From Streptomyces sp. Edi4 (lineage in GTDB: Bacteria > Actinomycetota > Actinomycetes > Streptomycetales > Streptomycetaceae): a stretch of 64,000 nt of DNA. A program made the position numbers and the translations under genes. The notes below the pieces were generated by a model. The model was not told where the DNA came from. It was given only the letters and a program-made list of their open reading frames with translations, and ran no database searches. The DNA lies in assembly GCF_040253615.1 (NCBI RefSeq), contig NZ_JBEJGY010000004.1, positions 3,472,001 to 3,536,000 on the forward strand. Reading direction: 5' to 3'. Below, piece after piece: positions 41,569 through 50,593 of this stretch (position 1 is the stretch's first letter; every line of letters begins with the position of its first letter).

Positions 41569-42873
41569 TCACGCGGCGAACGGTTCCCCGCCGGGGCCCA
41601 CGCGCCGGATGACCAGCGCCATCAGCGCGGCCGCCGCGCACAGCGCGCCCGAGGCGTACCAGACCACGTCGTAGCTGCCGAACGCGTCGCGGGCCACCCC
41701 CGCGAGGAAGGCGACAACGGCCGCGCCGACCTGGTGGGAGGCCAGCACCCAGCCGAAGACGATCGCGCTGTCCTCGCCGTAGTGGCGGCGGCACAGGGCG
41801 ATGGTCGGCGGCACGGTGGCGACCCAGTCGAGCCCGTAGAAGACGATGAAGAAAATCATCGGCGGGTGCACGGCGGGCGCGAGCAGCATCGGCAGGAACA
41901 GGAGCGAGACGCCGCGCAGCGCGTAGTACGTGGCGAGCAGGCGGCGCGATTCGAAGCGGTCGGTGAGCCAGCCCGAGAAGATCGTGCCGGCGACGTCGAA
42001 GACACCGACGACGGCGAGGAGCCCGGCGGCCGCGGTGACCGGCATGCCGTGGTCGTGGGCGGCCGGCACGAAATGGGTCTGCACGAGGCCGTTGGTGGAG
42101 GCGCCGCAGATCGCGAAGGTGCCCGCGAGCAGCCAGAACGGCCCGGTGCGCGCGGCCTTGACGAGGACGGTCAGGGTCCGGCGGGCCGCGCCCGTGACGG
42201 GGGCCGGCTTGGGCACGGGCGCGTCCGACCCGTACGGCGCGAGGCCCACGTCCGCCGGGTGGTCGCGCAGGAGCAGCCAGACGAAGGGGACGACGGCGAG
42301 CGCGGCGAGGGCCACCGTGATGGCGGCCGGGCGCCAGCCGTGCGCCTCCACCAGCCAGGAGAGCAGCGGCAGGAAGATCAGTTGGCCGGACGCGGAGGCG
42401 GCGGTGAGGATGCCGGTGACCAGGCCGCGGCGCTCGGTGAACCACCGGTTGGTGACGGTCGCGGCGAACGCGAGCGCCATCGAGCCGCTGCCAAGACCCA
42501 CCAACAGGCCCCAGTACAGCATGAGTTGCCAGGCCGCGTGCATGTACACGGTGAGCCCGGAGCCCGCCGCGATCACGGTCAGGGCGACCGCGACGACCTT
42601 GCGGATGCCGAAGCGGTCCATCAGTGCGGCGGCGAACGGCGCGGTCAGTCCGTACAGCGCGAGGTTCACCGAGACCGCCGCGCCGACGGTGCCGCGCGAC
42701 CACTGGAACTCCTGGTGCAGGGGGTCGATGAGCAGTCCGGGCAGCGAGCGGAAGGCGGCGGCGCCGATGATCGTGACGAAGGCGACGGCCGCCACGGACC
42801 AGGCGCGGTGGATGCGGGGTGCGGCCTGACGCGGCCGGGCGGGCCCTGCGGGCCGGTTGGTTGTCTGGGACAC
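41569..42873 (-). CDS. MFS transporter
   Basis: 434 residues with about twelve membrane helices, in two halves joined by a cytoplasmic loop near residues 210-235 (PYGSDAPVPKPAPVTGAAR). The MFS motif A region reads LMDRFGIRKVV after helix 2, and GWLTDRFESRR in the second half. The family resembles monocarboxylate/oxalate-formate-type transporters. It could import a substrate of the surrounding catabolic genes, but no CTGAC site lies upstream, so this is only contextual. Confidence 0.85.
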   Translation of the reverse strand: MSQTTNRPAGPARPRQAAPRIHRAWSVAAVAFVTIIGAAAFRSLPGLLIDPLHQEFQWSRGTVGAAVSVNLALYGLTAPFAAALMDRFGIRKVVAVALTVIAAGSGLTVYMHAAWQLMLYWGLLVGLGSGSMALAFAATVTNRWFTERRGLVTGILTAASASGQLIFLPLLSWLVEAHGWRPAAITVALAALAVVPFVWLLLRDHPADVGLAPYGSDAPVPKPAPVTGAARRTLTVLVKAARTGPFWLLAGTFAICGASTNGLVQTHFVPAAHDHGMPVTAAAGLLAVVGVFDVAGTIFSGWLTDRFESRRLLATYYALRGVSLLFLPMLLAPAVHPPMIFFIVFYGLDWVATVPPTIALCRRHYGEDSAIVFGWVLASHQVGAAVVAFLAGVARDAFGSYDVVWYASGALCAAAALMALVIRRVGPGGEPFAA

Positions 42874-43039
42874 GTCACCCAGACTGGCCGGATACCGACG
42901 GGCGTACGAGTGGCCCGGAGGTCACCCTTCGCAGGAATCGGGCCAGGGATCCCGGGCCGCGCGGGAATGTCACGCGCGGGTCCGGACTTGTGCGTCACAG
43001 GACCGCAGCGCCGCCCACCCCCGCCCATGGAGCGCCAGG

Positions 43040-44029
43040 ATGAACGCCCACCGCACCCGCCACCGCGTCGTGGTGCTCGCCCTCGACGGGCTGCTCCCCT
43101 TCGAGCTCGGCATCCCCCAGCGGATATTCGGCCGCGCGAACGGCCCGGCGGGCGGGCCGCTGTACGAGGTGGTCACCTGCTCGGTGCGGCCGCCGGGTCC
43201 GGTGCGTACCGACGCGGACTTCTCGGTCCTGATCGAGAACGGGCCCGAGGCGCTGGCCGGCGCGGACACGGTGGTCGTCCCGGCCTCGTACGAGCTGGGC
43301 CCGGTCTTCGAAGAGGGTGTCCTCACCCCCGAACTGGCCGCCGCGTTCGCCCTGGTGCGCCCCGGCGCCCGTCTGGTGTCCATCTGTACGGGCGGGTACG
43401 TGCTGGCGGCGGGCGGATATCTCGACGGGCGTCGCGCCGCCACGCACTGGGCCCACGCCGAGCACTTCCAGCGTCTGCATCCCAGCGTGGACGTGGATCC
43501 CGAGGTGCTGTTCATCGACGACGGTGACGTGCTGACGTCGGCGGGGGTGGCCGCCGGGATCGACCTGTGCCTGCACATCGTGCGGCGCGACCACGGCGCG
43601 GCCGTCGCCAACGACGTGGCGCGGCGCATGGTGGTCCCCCCGCACCGGGCCGGCGGCCAGTCGCAGTTCATCCAACGGCCGGTACCCGAGCCCCAGTTGG
43701 CGACCACGACGGCCGCGCGCGCCTGGGCGCTGGGACGGCTGCACGAGCCGATCCAGTTGCGGGACATGGCCGAGCGCGAGGCCATGTCGGTGCGCACCTT
43801 CACGCGTCGCTTCCGCGAGGAGGTGGGTCTGAGCCCGGGCCAGTGGCTCACCCAGCAGCGCGTGGAGCACGCGCGCCAACTGCTGGAAACGACCGATCTG
43901 TCGGTGGACGCGACGGCCCGCGCGGCCGGATTCGGTACGGCGACGTCGCTGCGCCAGCACTTCCAGGCCGCCCTGGGTGTGCCGCCGACCGCCTACCGCC
44001 GCACCTTCCGCGCCGGGGCGGCGGGCTGA
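43040..44029 (+). CDS. GlxA-like AraC-family regulator
   Basis: 329 residues. The N-terminal half is a DJ-1/PfpI (class I glutamine amidotransferase-like) domain (HRVVVLALDGLLPFELGIP broken here, later SICTGGYVLAAGG) with the nucleophile-position Cys retained. The C-terminal ~100 residues are an AraC DNA-binding pair of helix-turn-helix motifs (MSVRTFTRRFREEVGLSPGQW, ATSLRQHFQAALGVPPTAYRR). GGAG lies 7-10 bases before the ATG. Its end overlaps the convergent alcohol dehydrogenase gene by 37 bases. The target is unknown. Confidence 0.85.
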   Translation: MNAHRTRHRVVVLALDGLLPFELGIPQRIFGRANGPAGGPLYEVVTCSVRPPGPVRTDADFSVLIENGPEALAGADTVVVPASYELGPVFEEGVLTPELAAAFALVRPGARLVSICTGGYVLAAGGYLDGRRAATHWAHAEHFQRLHPSVDVDPEVLFIDDGDVLTSAGVAAGIDLCLHIVRRDHGAAVANDVARRMVVPPHRAGGQSQFIQRPVPEPQLATTTAARAWALGRLHEPIQLRDMAEREAMSVRTFTRRFREEVGLSPGQWLTQQRVEHARQLLETTDLSVDATARAAGFGTATSLRQHFQAALGVPPTAYRRTFRAGAAG

Positions 44030-45108
44030 GCGGGACCCGCGCCGGTGGCCTGGAAGGTCAGCACCCCGCGTGCCACCCGCCCCTCGCGCAGGTCCCGCGC
44101 CGCCTCGGCGAAGTCGTCGGAGTTCTGCACGGAGTAGGTCCTGGTGACCAGTTCGTCCAGGAGCAGGGCGCCCTTGAGGTAGAGCTCGCAGTAGCGCGGG
44201 ATGTCGCGCTGAGGACGTGAACTCCCGTACCGGCAGCCGAGGATGGACTTGTCGAGGAAGAGCGCGGCAGGCAGGAAGGACGCCTCCGTGCCGGGGGCGG
44301 TCATGCCGAGCAGAACGGCCTGGCCATGCCGGTCGAGGAGGTCGACGGCGGCGCGGATCAGGGCGGGGTGGCCCACGCATTCGAAGGCGTGGTCGGCGCC
44401 GGTGGGCAGGATGTCGCGTACGCCCTGCGCCGAGGGCAGGAAGTGGGTCGCGCCGAACCGGCGGGCCAGCGGCTCCTTCGCCGGGTTGGTGTCCACGGCG
44501 ACGATCACCGAGGCGCCGGCGACGCGAGCGCCCTGGATGACGTTGAGCCCGATGCCGCCGGTGCCGATGACGACGACGCTCTCGCCGATGTCCACCCGGG
44601 CCCGGTTGAGGACGGCGCCGACGCCGGTCAGGACCCCGCAGCCGATCAGGGCCGCCGAGGTGAGCGGCACCTCCTTGGGGATCTTCACCGCCTGGACGGC
44701 CTTGACCAGGGTGCGTTCCGCGAAGGCGGAGTTGGCGGCGAACTGGTGGACCGGCCGGCCCGCGCGCGTGAACGGGCGGCCCGGCCTGCCGATCGCCTCC
44801 CGGCACATCGTGGGCCGGCCCCGGTCGCACTCCGCGCACGCGCCGCAGCCGGCCAGCGTGGAGAGCGCGACGTGGTCGCCCGGCGCCACGTGCGTCACGC
44901 CCGGGCCCACCGCGTCCACCACGCCCGCACCCTCGTGCCCGAGCACCACCGGCACGGGGAAGGGGATCGTTCCGTCGATGACGGACAGGTCCGAGTGGCA
45001 CAGCCCGGCCGCCGCGACGGCCACCAGCACCTCCCCGGGGCCCGGGGCCCGTATCTCCAGGTCGTCCACGACCTGGGTCCGCTCTCCGTCGAAAAGGACA
45101 CCTCTCAC
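43993..45108 (-). CDS. Zinc-dependent alcohol dehydrogenase
   Basis: 371 residues of the medium-chain dehydrogenase family, starting at a GTG overlapping the stop of the acyl-CoA dehydrogenase gene (GTGA). The catalytic zinc ligands Cys (LCHSDLSV) and His (GHEGAGVV), the structural zinc loop CGACAECDRGRPTMC and the NAD site GTGGIGLN are all present. It would oxidise a primary or secondary alcohol with NAD, or an NDMA-linked cofactor as in mycobacterial relatives. Coupling to the dehydrogenase suggests successive steps on one substrate. Confidence 0.85.
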   Translation of the reverse strand: MRGVLFDGERTQVVDDLEIRAPGPGEVLVAVAAAGLCHSDLSVIDGTIPFPVPVVLGHEGAGVVDAVGPGVTHVAPGDHVALSTLAGCGACAECDRGRPTMCREAIGRPGRPFTRAGRPVHQFAANSAFAERTLVKAVQAVKIPKEVPLTSAALIGCGVLTGVGAVLNRARVDIGESVVVIGTGGIGLNVIQGARVAGASVIVAVDTNPAKEPLARRFGATHFLPSAQGVRDILPTGADHAFECVGHPALIRAAVDLLDRHGQAVLLGMTAPGTEASFLPAALFLDKSILGCRYGSSRPQRDIPRYCELYLKGALLLDELVTRTYSVQNSDDFAEAARDLREGRVARGVLTFQATGAGPAQPAAPARKVRR

Positions 45109-46244
45109 GGAACCCGGACCTCCCTGGGCAGGCCGAGCACGCGCTCGGCGATGATGGTGCGCTGGATCTCGTCCGAGCCGCCGTAGATCGTGTCGGCCCT
45201 GGAGAACAGGAACAGGTGCTGGAACGCGTCGAGTCCGTACGGTTTCGACGCGTCCCAGTCGGCGGACGTCACGGTGGCCGATGCGCCCCGTACGGCCATC
45301 GCGAGCTCCCCGAGCCGCCGGTGCCAGCCGCCCCACAGCAGCTTGGCGACGCTGGGCGCGCCCGGGTCCTGGGCGCTGCCGAGGGTGCGCAGGGCGTTCC
45401 AGCGCATGACCTTCAGCTCGGCCCACTGGGTGGCGATACGGGCGCGCAGGGCGGGGTCCAGGGGCGCGGGGTCCGCCAGGGTCCGGGCGACGACCTGCTC
45501 CAACTCGGCGGCGAACCCGATCTGTTGGGCCAAAGTGGAGACTCCGCGCTCCAGGGCGAGCAAGCTCATGGCGATCGCCCAGCCGTTGCCCTCGCCGCCC
45601 ACCAGGTGCTCGGCGCGGGCCGTCGCGCCGTCGAAGAACACCTCGTTGAACTCGCTGGTCCCCGTCAGCTGGCGGATCGGCCTGACCTCGATCCTGCCGG
45701 GCTGGTCCATCGGCACGAGGAGGAAGGAGAGGCCGTGGTGGCGCCGGGAGCCCGGTTCGGTGCGGGCCAGGACGAAGCACCAGTCGGCCTCGTGGGCCAG
45801 GGAGGTCCATATCTTCTGGCCCGTGACGCGGTAGGTGTCGCCCTCGCGGCGGGCGGCCGTGCGGATGCCGGCGAGGTCGGAGCCGGCGCCGGGTTCGCTG
45901 TAGCCCTGGCACCAGCGTTCCTCGCCCCGGGCGATCGGGGGCAGGAACCGGTCCTTCTGGGCGGGGGTGCCGTGGGTGAGGAGGGTGGGGGCGAGGAGGT
46001 TTTCGCCGATGTGGCCGGTGCGGGGCGGGGCGGCGGCGCGGGCGTACTCCTCCGCCCAGACGACCTGCTGGGTGAGGGTGGCTGTGCGGTTGCCATACGT
46101 CCGGTCCGGCCAGCCCAGGCCGATCCATCCGCCCGCCCCCAACGCCCTTTCCCAATCGGGCGGTTGGGCGGACAGGTGCGTGGTGAGCCAGGTTCGGGCC
46201 TCCTGGCGGAAGGCGGTGTCGGCGGGGCCGAATCGGAAGTCCAC
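45105..46244 (-). CDS. Acyl-CoA dehydrogenase
   Basis: 379 residues, full length. Conserved pieces are CQGYSEPGAGSDLAGIRT (FAD/substrate loop), GQKIWTSLAHEADWC and the C-terminal YGGSDEIQRTIIAERVLGLPRE. The last is typical of FadE-type enzymes acting on bulky substrates. It is the first gene of a two-gene operon with the alcohol dehydrogenase. No CTGAC palindrome was found before it; its upstream region is a dispersed-repeat block. Confidence 0.85.
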   Translation of the reverse strand: MDFRFGPADTAFRQEARTWLTTHLSAQPPDWERALGAGGWIGLGWPDRTYGNRTATLTQQVVWAEEYARAAAPPRTGHIGENLLAPTLLTHGTPAQKDRFLPPIARGEERWCQGYSEPGAGSDLAGIRTAARREGDTYRVTGQKIWTSLAHEADWCFVLARTEPGSRRHHGLSFLLVPMDQPGRIEVRPIRQLTGTSEFNEVFFDGATARAEHLVGGEGNGWAIAMSLLALERGVSTLAQQIGFAAELEQVVARTLADPAPLDPALRARIATQWAELKVMRWNALRTLGSAQDPGAPSVAKLLWGGWHRRLGELAMAVRGASATVTSADWDASKPYGLDAFQHLFLFSRADTIYGGSDEIQRTIIAERVLGLPREVRVP

Positions 46245-46580
46245 GGTTGCCTCCAGTCTTCGCGCAGTTCCCCGCGCCCCTCACAACCCCGGCCGGCCGG
46301 CGCGGGAGCCGTTGCTTGCGGGTGCGGGTCGTGCGTGGCTTGTCGCGCAGTTCCCCGCGCCCCGTTCAACCCCGGCCGGCCAGCGCGGAGCCGTCATTTG
46401 CGGGTGCGGGCCGTGCGTGGCTTGTCGCGCAGTTCCCCGCGCCCCTGGCAGGGCTCGTGCCGGCCCGCAGCGGCAACCTCAGCCTGTCATGGGGGTCCCC
46501 CCTGGCCCTTAAGGCCTTGGGGGAGATCGAGGACGAGCGCCTTCAGCGCGATACGGGGTCTGGGGCGGAGCCCCAGGGGG
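46245..46580. repeat. Dispersed repeat block R5
   Basis: Three copies of the GCGCAGTTCCCCGCGCCCC core lie near 46260, 46345 and 46427, with flanks CCCGGCCGGC(C/G)GCG and GGTGCGGG. The end carries GGGGCGGAGCCCCAGGGGG. It fills the gap between two same-strand genes; no gene is seen. Confidence 0.75.
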
Positions 46581-47492
46581 TTACGTGTTGGGGCGGGAGC
46601 CTGACGCCGCGGCCCGGGCCATGCGGTCCAGGTGGGCCAGCATCGGCATCGGGTCCGTCCCGACCGTGCCGGGAAGGAACTCCGCGATCCGCTCCGGGGT
46701 CCAGCCCCCGTCCGCGTACCCCGCACGAAGCTCCCTCGGCTGCGCCCACACCGCGATCTTGGGCCCGGCGACGGTGTACACCTGCCCGGTGATGCCCTCC
46801 TCGCGGGCCCGGGCGGACAGCAGATACACCACGAGCGCCGCCACGTCCTCGGGCGACCCGATCTCCGCCAGCTCCATGGGCACGTTCGCGGACATCCGGG
46901 TGCGGGCGACGGGCGCCACCGCGTTGGCCGTCACCCCGTACTTGTGCAGCCCGAGCGCGGCGCTGCGGACCAGCGAGATGATGCCCCCCTTCGCCGCGCT
47001 GTAGTTGGCCTGGGCCACACTGCCCTGGTGGTTACCGCTGGTGAAGCCGATCAGCGTGCCCGAGCCCTGGCGCCGCATGACCGCCGAGGCCGCGCGGAAG
47101 ACGGTGAACGTCCCCTTCAGGTGCGTGGCGATGACCGGGTCCCACTCCTGCTCGGACATGTTGAACAGCATGCGTTCGCGCAGGATGCCCGCGACGCAGA
47201 CCACCCCGTCGATCCGCCCGTACTGGGCGAGCGCGGTGTCCACGACCCGTTGGCCGCCCGCCATCGTGGAGATGTCGTCGGCGACCGCCACCGCCCGGCC
47301 GCCCGCCGCGACGATCTCCTTCGCCACCGCGTCGGCCACCTCACTGCTGGGCTCGCCGCCCTCGACCGAGACGCCGTAGTCGTTGACGACGACCTTCGCC
47401 CCCTCGGCGGCCGCGGCGAGCGCGACGGCGCGCCCGATGCCCCGGCCCGCCCCCGTCACGGCGACGACCCCGCCTGCCAAGAAGTTCCCCAC
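46581..47492 (-). CDS. SDR family oxidoreductase (long C-terminus)
   Basis: 303 residues starting at a GTG with GAAGGGGCCGGC upstream. The nucleotide motif TGAGRGIGRAV is near residue 12, VCVAGIL replaces the usual NNAG, and the catalytic YSAAKGG is near residue 170. The C-terminus is about 40 residues longer than a basic SDR (GYADGGWTPERIAEFLPG). This resembles the 17-beta-HSD/multifunctional-enzyme type acting on 3-hydroxyacyl-CoA, which would fit beta-oxidation. A CTGAC site lies between it and the divergent cyclase gene. Confidence 0.85.
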   Translation of the reverse strand: MGNFLAGGVVAVTGAGRGIGRAVALAAAAEGAKVVVNDYGVSVEGGEPSSEVADAVAKEIVAAGGRAVAVADDISTMAGGQRVVDTALAQYGRIDGVVCVAGILRERMLFNMSEQEWDPVIATHLKGTFTVFRAASAVMRRQGSGTLIGFTSGNHQGSVAQANYSAAKGGIISLVRSAALGLHKYGVTANAVAPVARTRMSANVPMELAEIGSPEDVAALVVYLLSARAREEGITGQVYTVAGPKIAVWAQPRELRAGYADGGWTPERIAEFLPGTVGTDPMPMLAHLDRMARAAASGSRPNT

Positions 47493-47513
47493 GCCGGCCC
47501 CTTCCCGCGGTTT

Positions 47514-47528
47514 CTGACGGCCCGTTAG
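47514..47528. promoter_or_regulatory. CTGAC-type operator, site 11
   Basis: CTGACGGCCCGTTAG, one arm mismatch, in the 84-base divergent gap between the SDR and cyclase genes. Confidence 0.6.
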
Positions 47529-47576
47529 ATTCTTGACCGGCCGGACACCCCACCACAACCCCCGGGAGGGACGCGT

Positions 47577-48503
47577 ATGCCACTGCCGCCCGAGTTCCAC
47601 GAGATCGCCCGCCGCGTGAACAACTGGGGGCGCTGGGGGGCCGAGGACGAGATGGGCACGCTCAACCTCATCACCGACGCCGTCGTGCGCGAGGCCGTCG
47701 CGGGCGTGCGCGACGGGCGACGCGTCCCGCTCGCGCTGCCGCTGCGACAGGACGGCGTGCAGACCGGCGTCATCCCGGGCCGGATCAACCCGCTGCACAC
47801 CATGGTGCAGATCAACCAGGAACTCTTCGGCCCGGGCACCGTCGCGTGCAGCGACGACGCGGTGACGTTCGGGCTCCAGGCGGCCACGCACTGGGACGCG
47901 CTGACCCACGTCTCGCACTCGGGCAAGCTCTACAACGGCCGCCCCGCCGCCACCATCACCGCGCACGGCGGCGCCGAGTTCAGCGGCATCGACAAGTTCG
48001 GCCCCGTCGTCTCGCGCGGGGTGCTTCTCGACGTCGCCCGCGCCAAGGGGCTCGACCGCCTGGACGGCAGCCACGCGGTCACCCCCGAGGACCTGGCCGA
48101 GGCGGAGGAGTTCGCGGGGGTCACGGTGCGCGCCGGTGACATCGTCCTCGTACGGACCGGGCAGATCCAGGTGTATCTGGCCGGGGACCGGCACGGGTAC
48201 GGCTACCCCTCGCCCGGGCTCTCCGTGCGCACGCCCGAGTGGTTCCACGCGCGCGATGTCGCGGCGGTCGCCAACGACACCCTCACGTTCGAGATCTTCC
48301 CGCCGGAGATCGAGGACCTGTGGCTGCCGGTGCACGCGCTCGACCTGGTCGAGATGGGCATGCCGCAGGGCCAGAACTGGAACCTGGAGGAGCTGTCACG
48401 GGCCTGCGCGCAGGCCTCGCGCCACACTTTCCTGCTGAGCGCCATGCCCGAGCCGTTCGTCGGCGGCACGGGGACCCCCGTCGCCCCGGTGGCCATCCTG
48501 TAG
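47577..48503 (+). CDS. Cyclase / kynurenine formamidase-like hydrolase
   Basis: 308 residues of the COG1878 metal-dependent hydrolase family. The metal-binding signature HxGTHxDxPxH reads ATHWDALTHVSH near residue 104, with Trp and Ala-Leu changes seen in the longer subfamily. Other conserved pieces are DIVLVRTGQIQVYLAGD and the C-terminal HALDLVEMGMPQGQNWNLEEL. It may hydrolyse a lactone, amide or diketone ring. The divergent CTGAC operator ties it to the acyl-CoA genes, suggesting a ring-opening step. Confidence 0.8.
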   Translation: MPLPPEFHEIARRVNNWGRWGAEDEMGTLNLITDAVVREAVAGVRDGRRVPLALPLRQDGVQTGVIPGRINPLHTMVQINQELFGPGTVACSDDAVTFGLQAATHWDALTHVSHSGKLYNGRPAATITAHGGAEFSGIDKFGPVVSRGVLLDVARAKGLDRLDGSHAVTPEDLAEAEEFAGVTVRAGDIVLVRTGQIQVYLAGDRHGYGYPSPGLSVRTPEWFHARDVAAVANDTLTFEIFPPEIEDLWLPVHALDLVEMGMPQGQNWNLEELSRACAQASRHTFLLSAMPEPFVGGTGTPVAPVAIL

Positions 48504-48776
48504 CCGGGCTCCCCGACGGCCGGGGCGGGGCCTTCACGGGTGGCGGCGGCGGGTGCGCGCCCCGAGCACGGCACCGACGCCGCCACCCCGGCACCGGCGG
48601 ACCGGCTCCGCTCCCCACATTGCGCGAGGAGCCTCGCCCTGGTGGAGCCGACGCCGTGCCGCGACCCGCACTCGCCGAGGCCGTGCGGAGTCCTCGGCGT
48701 CCCCTCGCGTCGAATCGCTCATCCCAGGGTGATCAGAGTGCCACCACCCGTCAACACCTGCCGGGCACTTCACCAC

Positions 48777-49298
48777 TTATGCCCTATTGGTGACAGCGCG
48801 CGGGGGCACATACGTCACGTTCTCGCACGCCCCGTCCGTGCGCCCCGTGTGCTCCTTGAGCCCCGAATGCCTCGAAAGCTCCGGACCCGGCTGTCTGCCG
48901 GGCGTGGCGCGGTCCACCTCGCACCAGATGGACTTGCCCACCCCCTCGGGCCGCCAGCCCCACCGGTCGGCGAGCCCGTCGACGAGTTCGAGGCCGCGCC
49001 CGTTGGTGTCGTCGCCCTGCGCGTGGCGCGGCTCGGGCGGCCGACAGCTGACGTCACACACCTCGACCCTTACGGTGCCGCACTCGGCGGGACCCAGCCG
49101 CATCCGCAGCACCGCCGGCCGGCCCGTGTGCACCACGGCGTTGGTGACGAGTTCCGAGATCAGCAGGATCAACGTCTCGGCGACCGGCTCGTCGAGCCCT
49201 ATACCGCAGCCCGCCAGCCGTGAGCGGGCCCACCTGCGGGCCCGGCCCACCTCGGCGGGATCGGGACCGACCTCCAACTGAACCTGAAGCACCTGCAC
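48777..49298 (-). CDS. RsbW-like ATP-binding protein (HATPase_c)
   Basis: 173 residues starting at a GTG. The N box is ISELVTNAVVHTG near residue 50, the DxCD-like motif EVCDVS is mid-protein, and the G box is GRGLELVDGLADRWGW. The last ~45 residues are an unstructured extension. This is a Streptomyces anti-sigma-type single-domain ATPase. No partner sigma or anti-anti-sigma gene is adjacent. The 273 bases after its stop hold no recognisable feature. Confidence 0.8.
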   Translation of the reverse strand: MQVLQVQLEVGPDPAEVGRARRWARSRLAGCGIGLDEPVAETLILLISELVTNAVVHTGRPAVLRMRLGPAECGTVRVEVCDVSCRPPEPRHAQGDDTNGRGLELVDGLADRWGWRPEGVGKSIWCEVDRATPGRQPGPELSRHSGLKEHTGRTDGACENVTYVPPRAVTNRA

Positions 49299-49445
49299 CG
49301 TTCACACCATCCGAACCGGCGGACACATCGCCTCGCGCCTCACAGGACCACCAACGGGGTCACGGAACGTGATTCCCGTGCGAGACAGCATGGTTGACGT
49401 ACAGTCACCGCAACAAGCGCTTCGGGCATATTCCAGCGCGAAGGA

Positions 49446-49462
49446 GTATGCGTGGTGCATAC
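49446..49462. promoter_or_regulatory. GTATGC-GTGGT-GCATAC palindrome
   Basis: Perfect six-base arms around five bases, lying in the ~440-base gap 49299-49735 and overlapping the start of a possible small gene. It is a candidate operator. Confidence 0.4.
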
Positions 49463-49676
49463 TGTGCGGCTCACGTCGCGGGGTACCGAACGGGGGCGCG
49501 CGGGACGCCTCCGCGCGGTGTCTGCGGCGTGCGTTCCCAGGCCCGGGGCCGCCGCACCGGCACCACCGGGAGAACCGCGCCACACCACCACTCGCATCCC
49601 ACGGAGAGTACCGGAGAGCGCCCCGGCTCCGGCTCGTGACGAGTGCTCCGGGCCCCCGGCCGCCCACGCACCGTGA
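49452..49676 (+). CDS. Possible small Arg/Pro-rich protein
   Basis: 74 residues from a GTG with AAGGAG five bases upstream. The product is basic and Ala/Pro/Arg-rich (VRLTSRGTERGRAGRLRA, then PRPGAAAPAPPGEP), without domains. Third-position G+C is lower than in neighbouring genes, so it may not be coding. It is included because the ribosome site is good and the gap is otherwise empty. Confidence 0.3.
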   Translation: MVHTVRLTSRGTERGRAGRLRAVSAACVPRPGAAAPAPPGEPRHTTTRIPRRVPESAPAPARDECSGPPAAHAP

Positions 49677-49735
49677 CCGCTCACCGTACGCAGCCGGACG
49701 GCGCCGGCACCCGGCTCCCGGCGCCTGCGGGCGCC

Positions 49736-50593
49736 CTACAGGGCCGCCGCCAGAACTTCGGCCGCCTCCTTGGCCGACTGCCACTGCTCGGCCCGCACCC
49801 AGGCCCGCTTGAGGTGCAGATGGACCTCGGCCTCCCAGGTGAAACCCATGCCGCCGTGCACCTGGAGGCAGTCGCGCGCGCCGCGCACGGCCGCCTCGTC
49901 GGCGAGGAGTTTGGCCCCGGCGATCTCGCACGGATCCTGGGTGACGGCCGCCGCGTACACCGCCGCACGCGCCACCTCGGTGCGTACGAGCATGTCGGCG
50001 CAGAGGTGTTTCACGGCCTGGAAAGCGCCGATCGGCTGCCCGAACTGGGCGCGGCTCCTGGCGTGTTGCACCGCGAGCTCGGTGCTGCGGGACGCGCTGC
50101 CCACCTGTTCGGCGGCGGCGAGCAGGGCCGCTTCGGGCACGTACGTACGGGTTCCGCGCGTACGGTGCAGGGGGGTCAGCGGGTCGACCGAGCGCAGCGC
50201 GACGGCGCCCTCGGCGTCCCCCTGGACGTAATCGGCCTCCGCGAGCCAGCCGACGAGGGGGCCGTCGACCCGGGTCACCACGGACTCCCCCGTGGCCGCG
50301 CCCGGTTCGGTCCCTGCGGCGAGGTGGGTCGCCACCAGCGGGCCGGGCAGCAGGGCCCGTCCCGCCTCCTCGAACACGAGTGCCGCGTCGGCGAGCGTGA
50401 GGCCGACGCCGCCCTCGCGCTCGGGCAGCCGCAGGGCGAAGAAGCCCGCCTCGCCCAGCGCCCGCCACAGCTCCCGGTCGAGCGCGGGCCGCTCCACGGC
50501 CGCCCGCAGCGCCGCACGGTCCAGGCGCGCCGCCAGGAGATCGCGCATGGCCGCCCGCAACGCCTTCTGGTCCGCGGTGAGCTGGAAGTCCAT
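49736..50593 (-). CDS. Short acyl-CoA dehydrogenase subunit
   Basis: 285 residues, about 100 shorter than a normal acyl-CoA dehydrogenase. The N-terminal helices (QLTADQKALRAAMRDLLA, ALRLPEREGGVGLTLADAA) and C-terminal part (GQPIGAFQAVKHLCADMLV, LQVHGGMGFTWEAEVHLHLKRAW) are kept, but the middle beta-domain is much reduced. It overlaps the stop of the full-length dehydrogenase by ATGA. Adjacent long/short pairs are known to form alpha2beta2 enzymes in steroid side-chain oxidation, and I infer the same here. A catalytic Glu may come from only one subunit. Confidence 0.8.
   Translation of the reverse strand: MDFQLTADQKALRAAMRDLLAARLDRAALRAAVERPALDRELWRALGEAGFFALRLPEREGGVGLTLADAALVFEEAGRALLPGPLVATHLAAGTEPGAATGESVVTRVDGPLVGWLAEADYVQGDAEGAVALRSVDPLTPLHRTRGTRTYVPEAALLAAAEQVGSASRSTELAVQHARSRAQFGQPIGAFQAVKHLCADMLVRTEVARAAVYAAAVTQDPCEIAGAKLLADEAAVRGARDCLQVHGGMGFTWEAEVHLHLKRAWVRAEQWQSAKEAAEVLAAAL

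Noticed and set aside
49392..49408. GTTGACGTACAGTCACC as another CTGAC-type operator
   Set aside because: Outer bases and one inner base deviate on both arms, and no catabolic gene is downstream.
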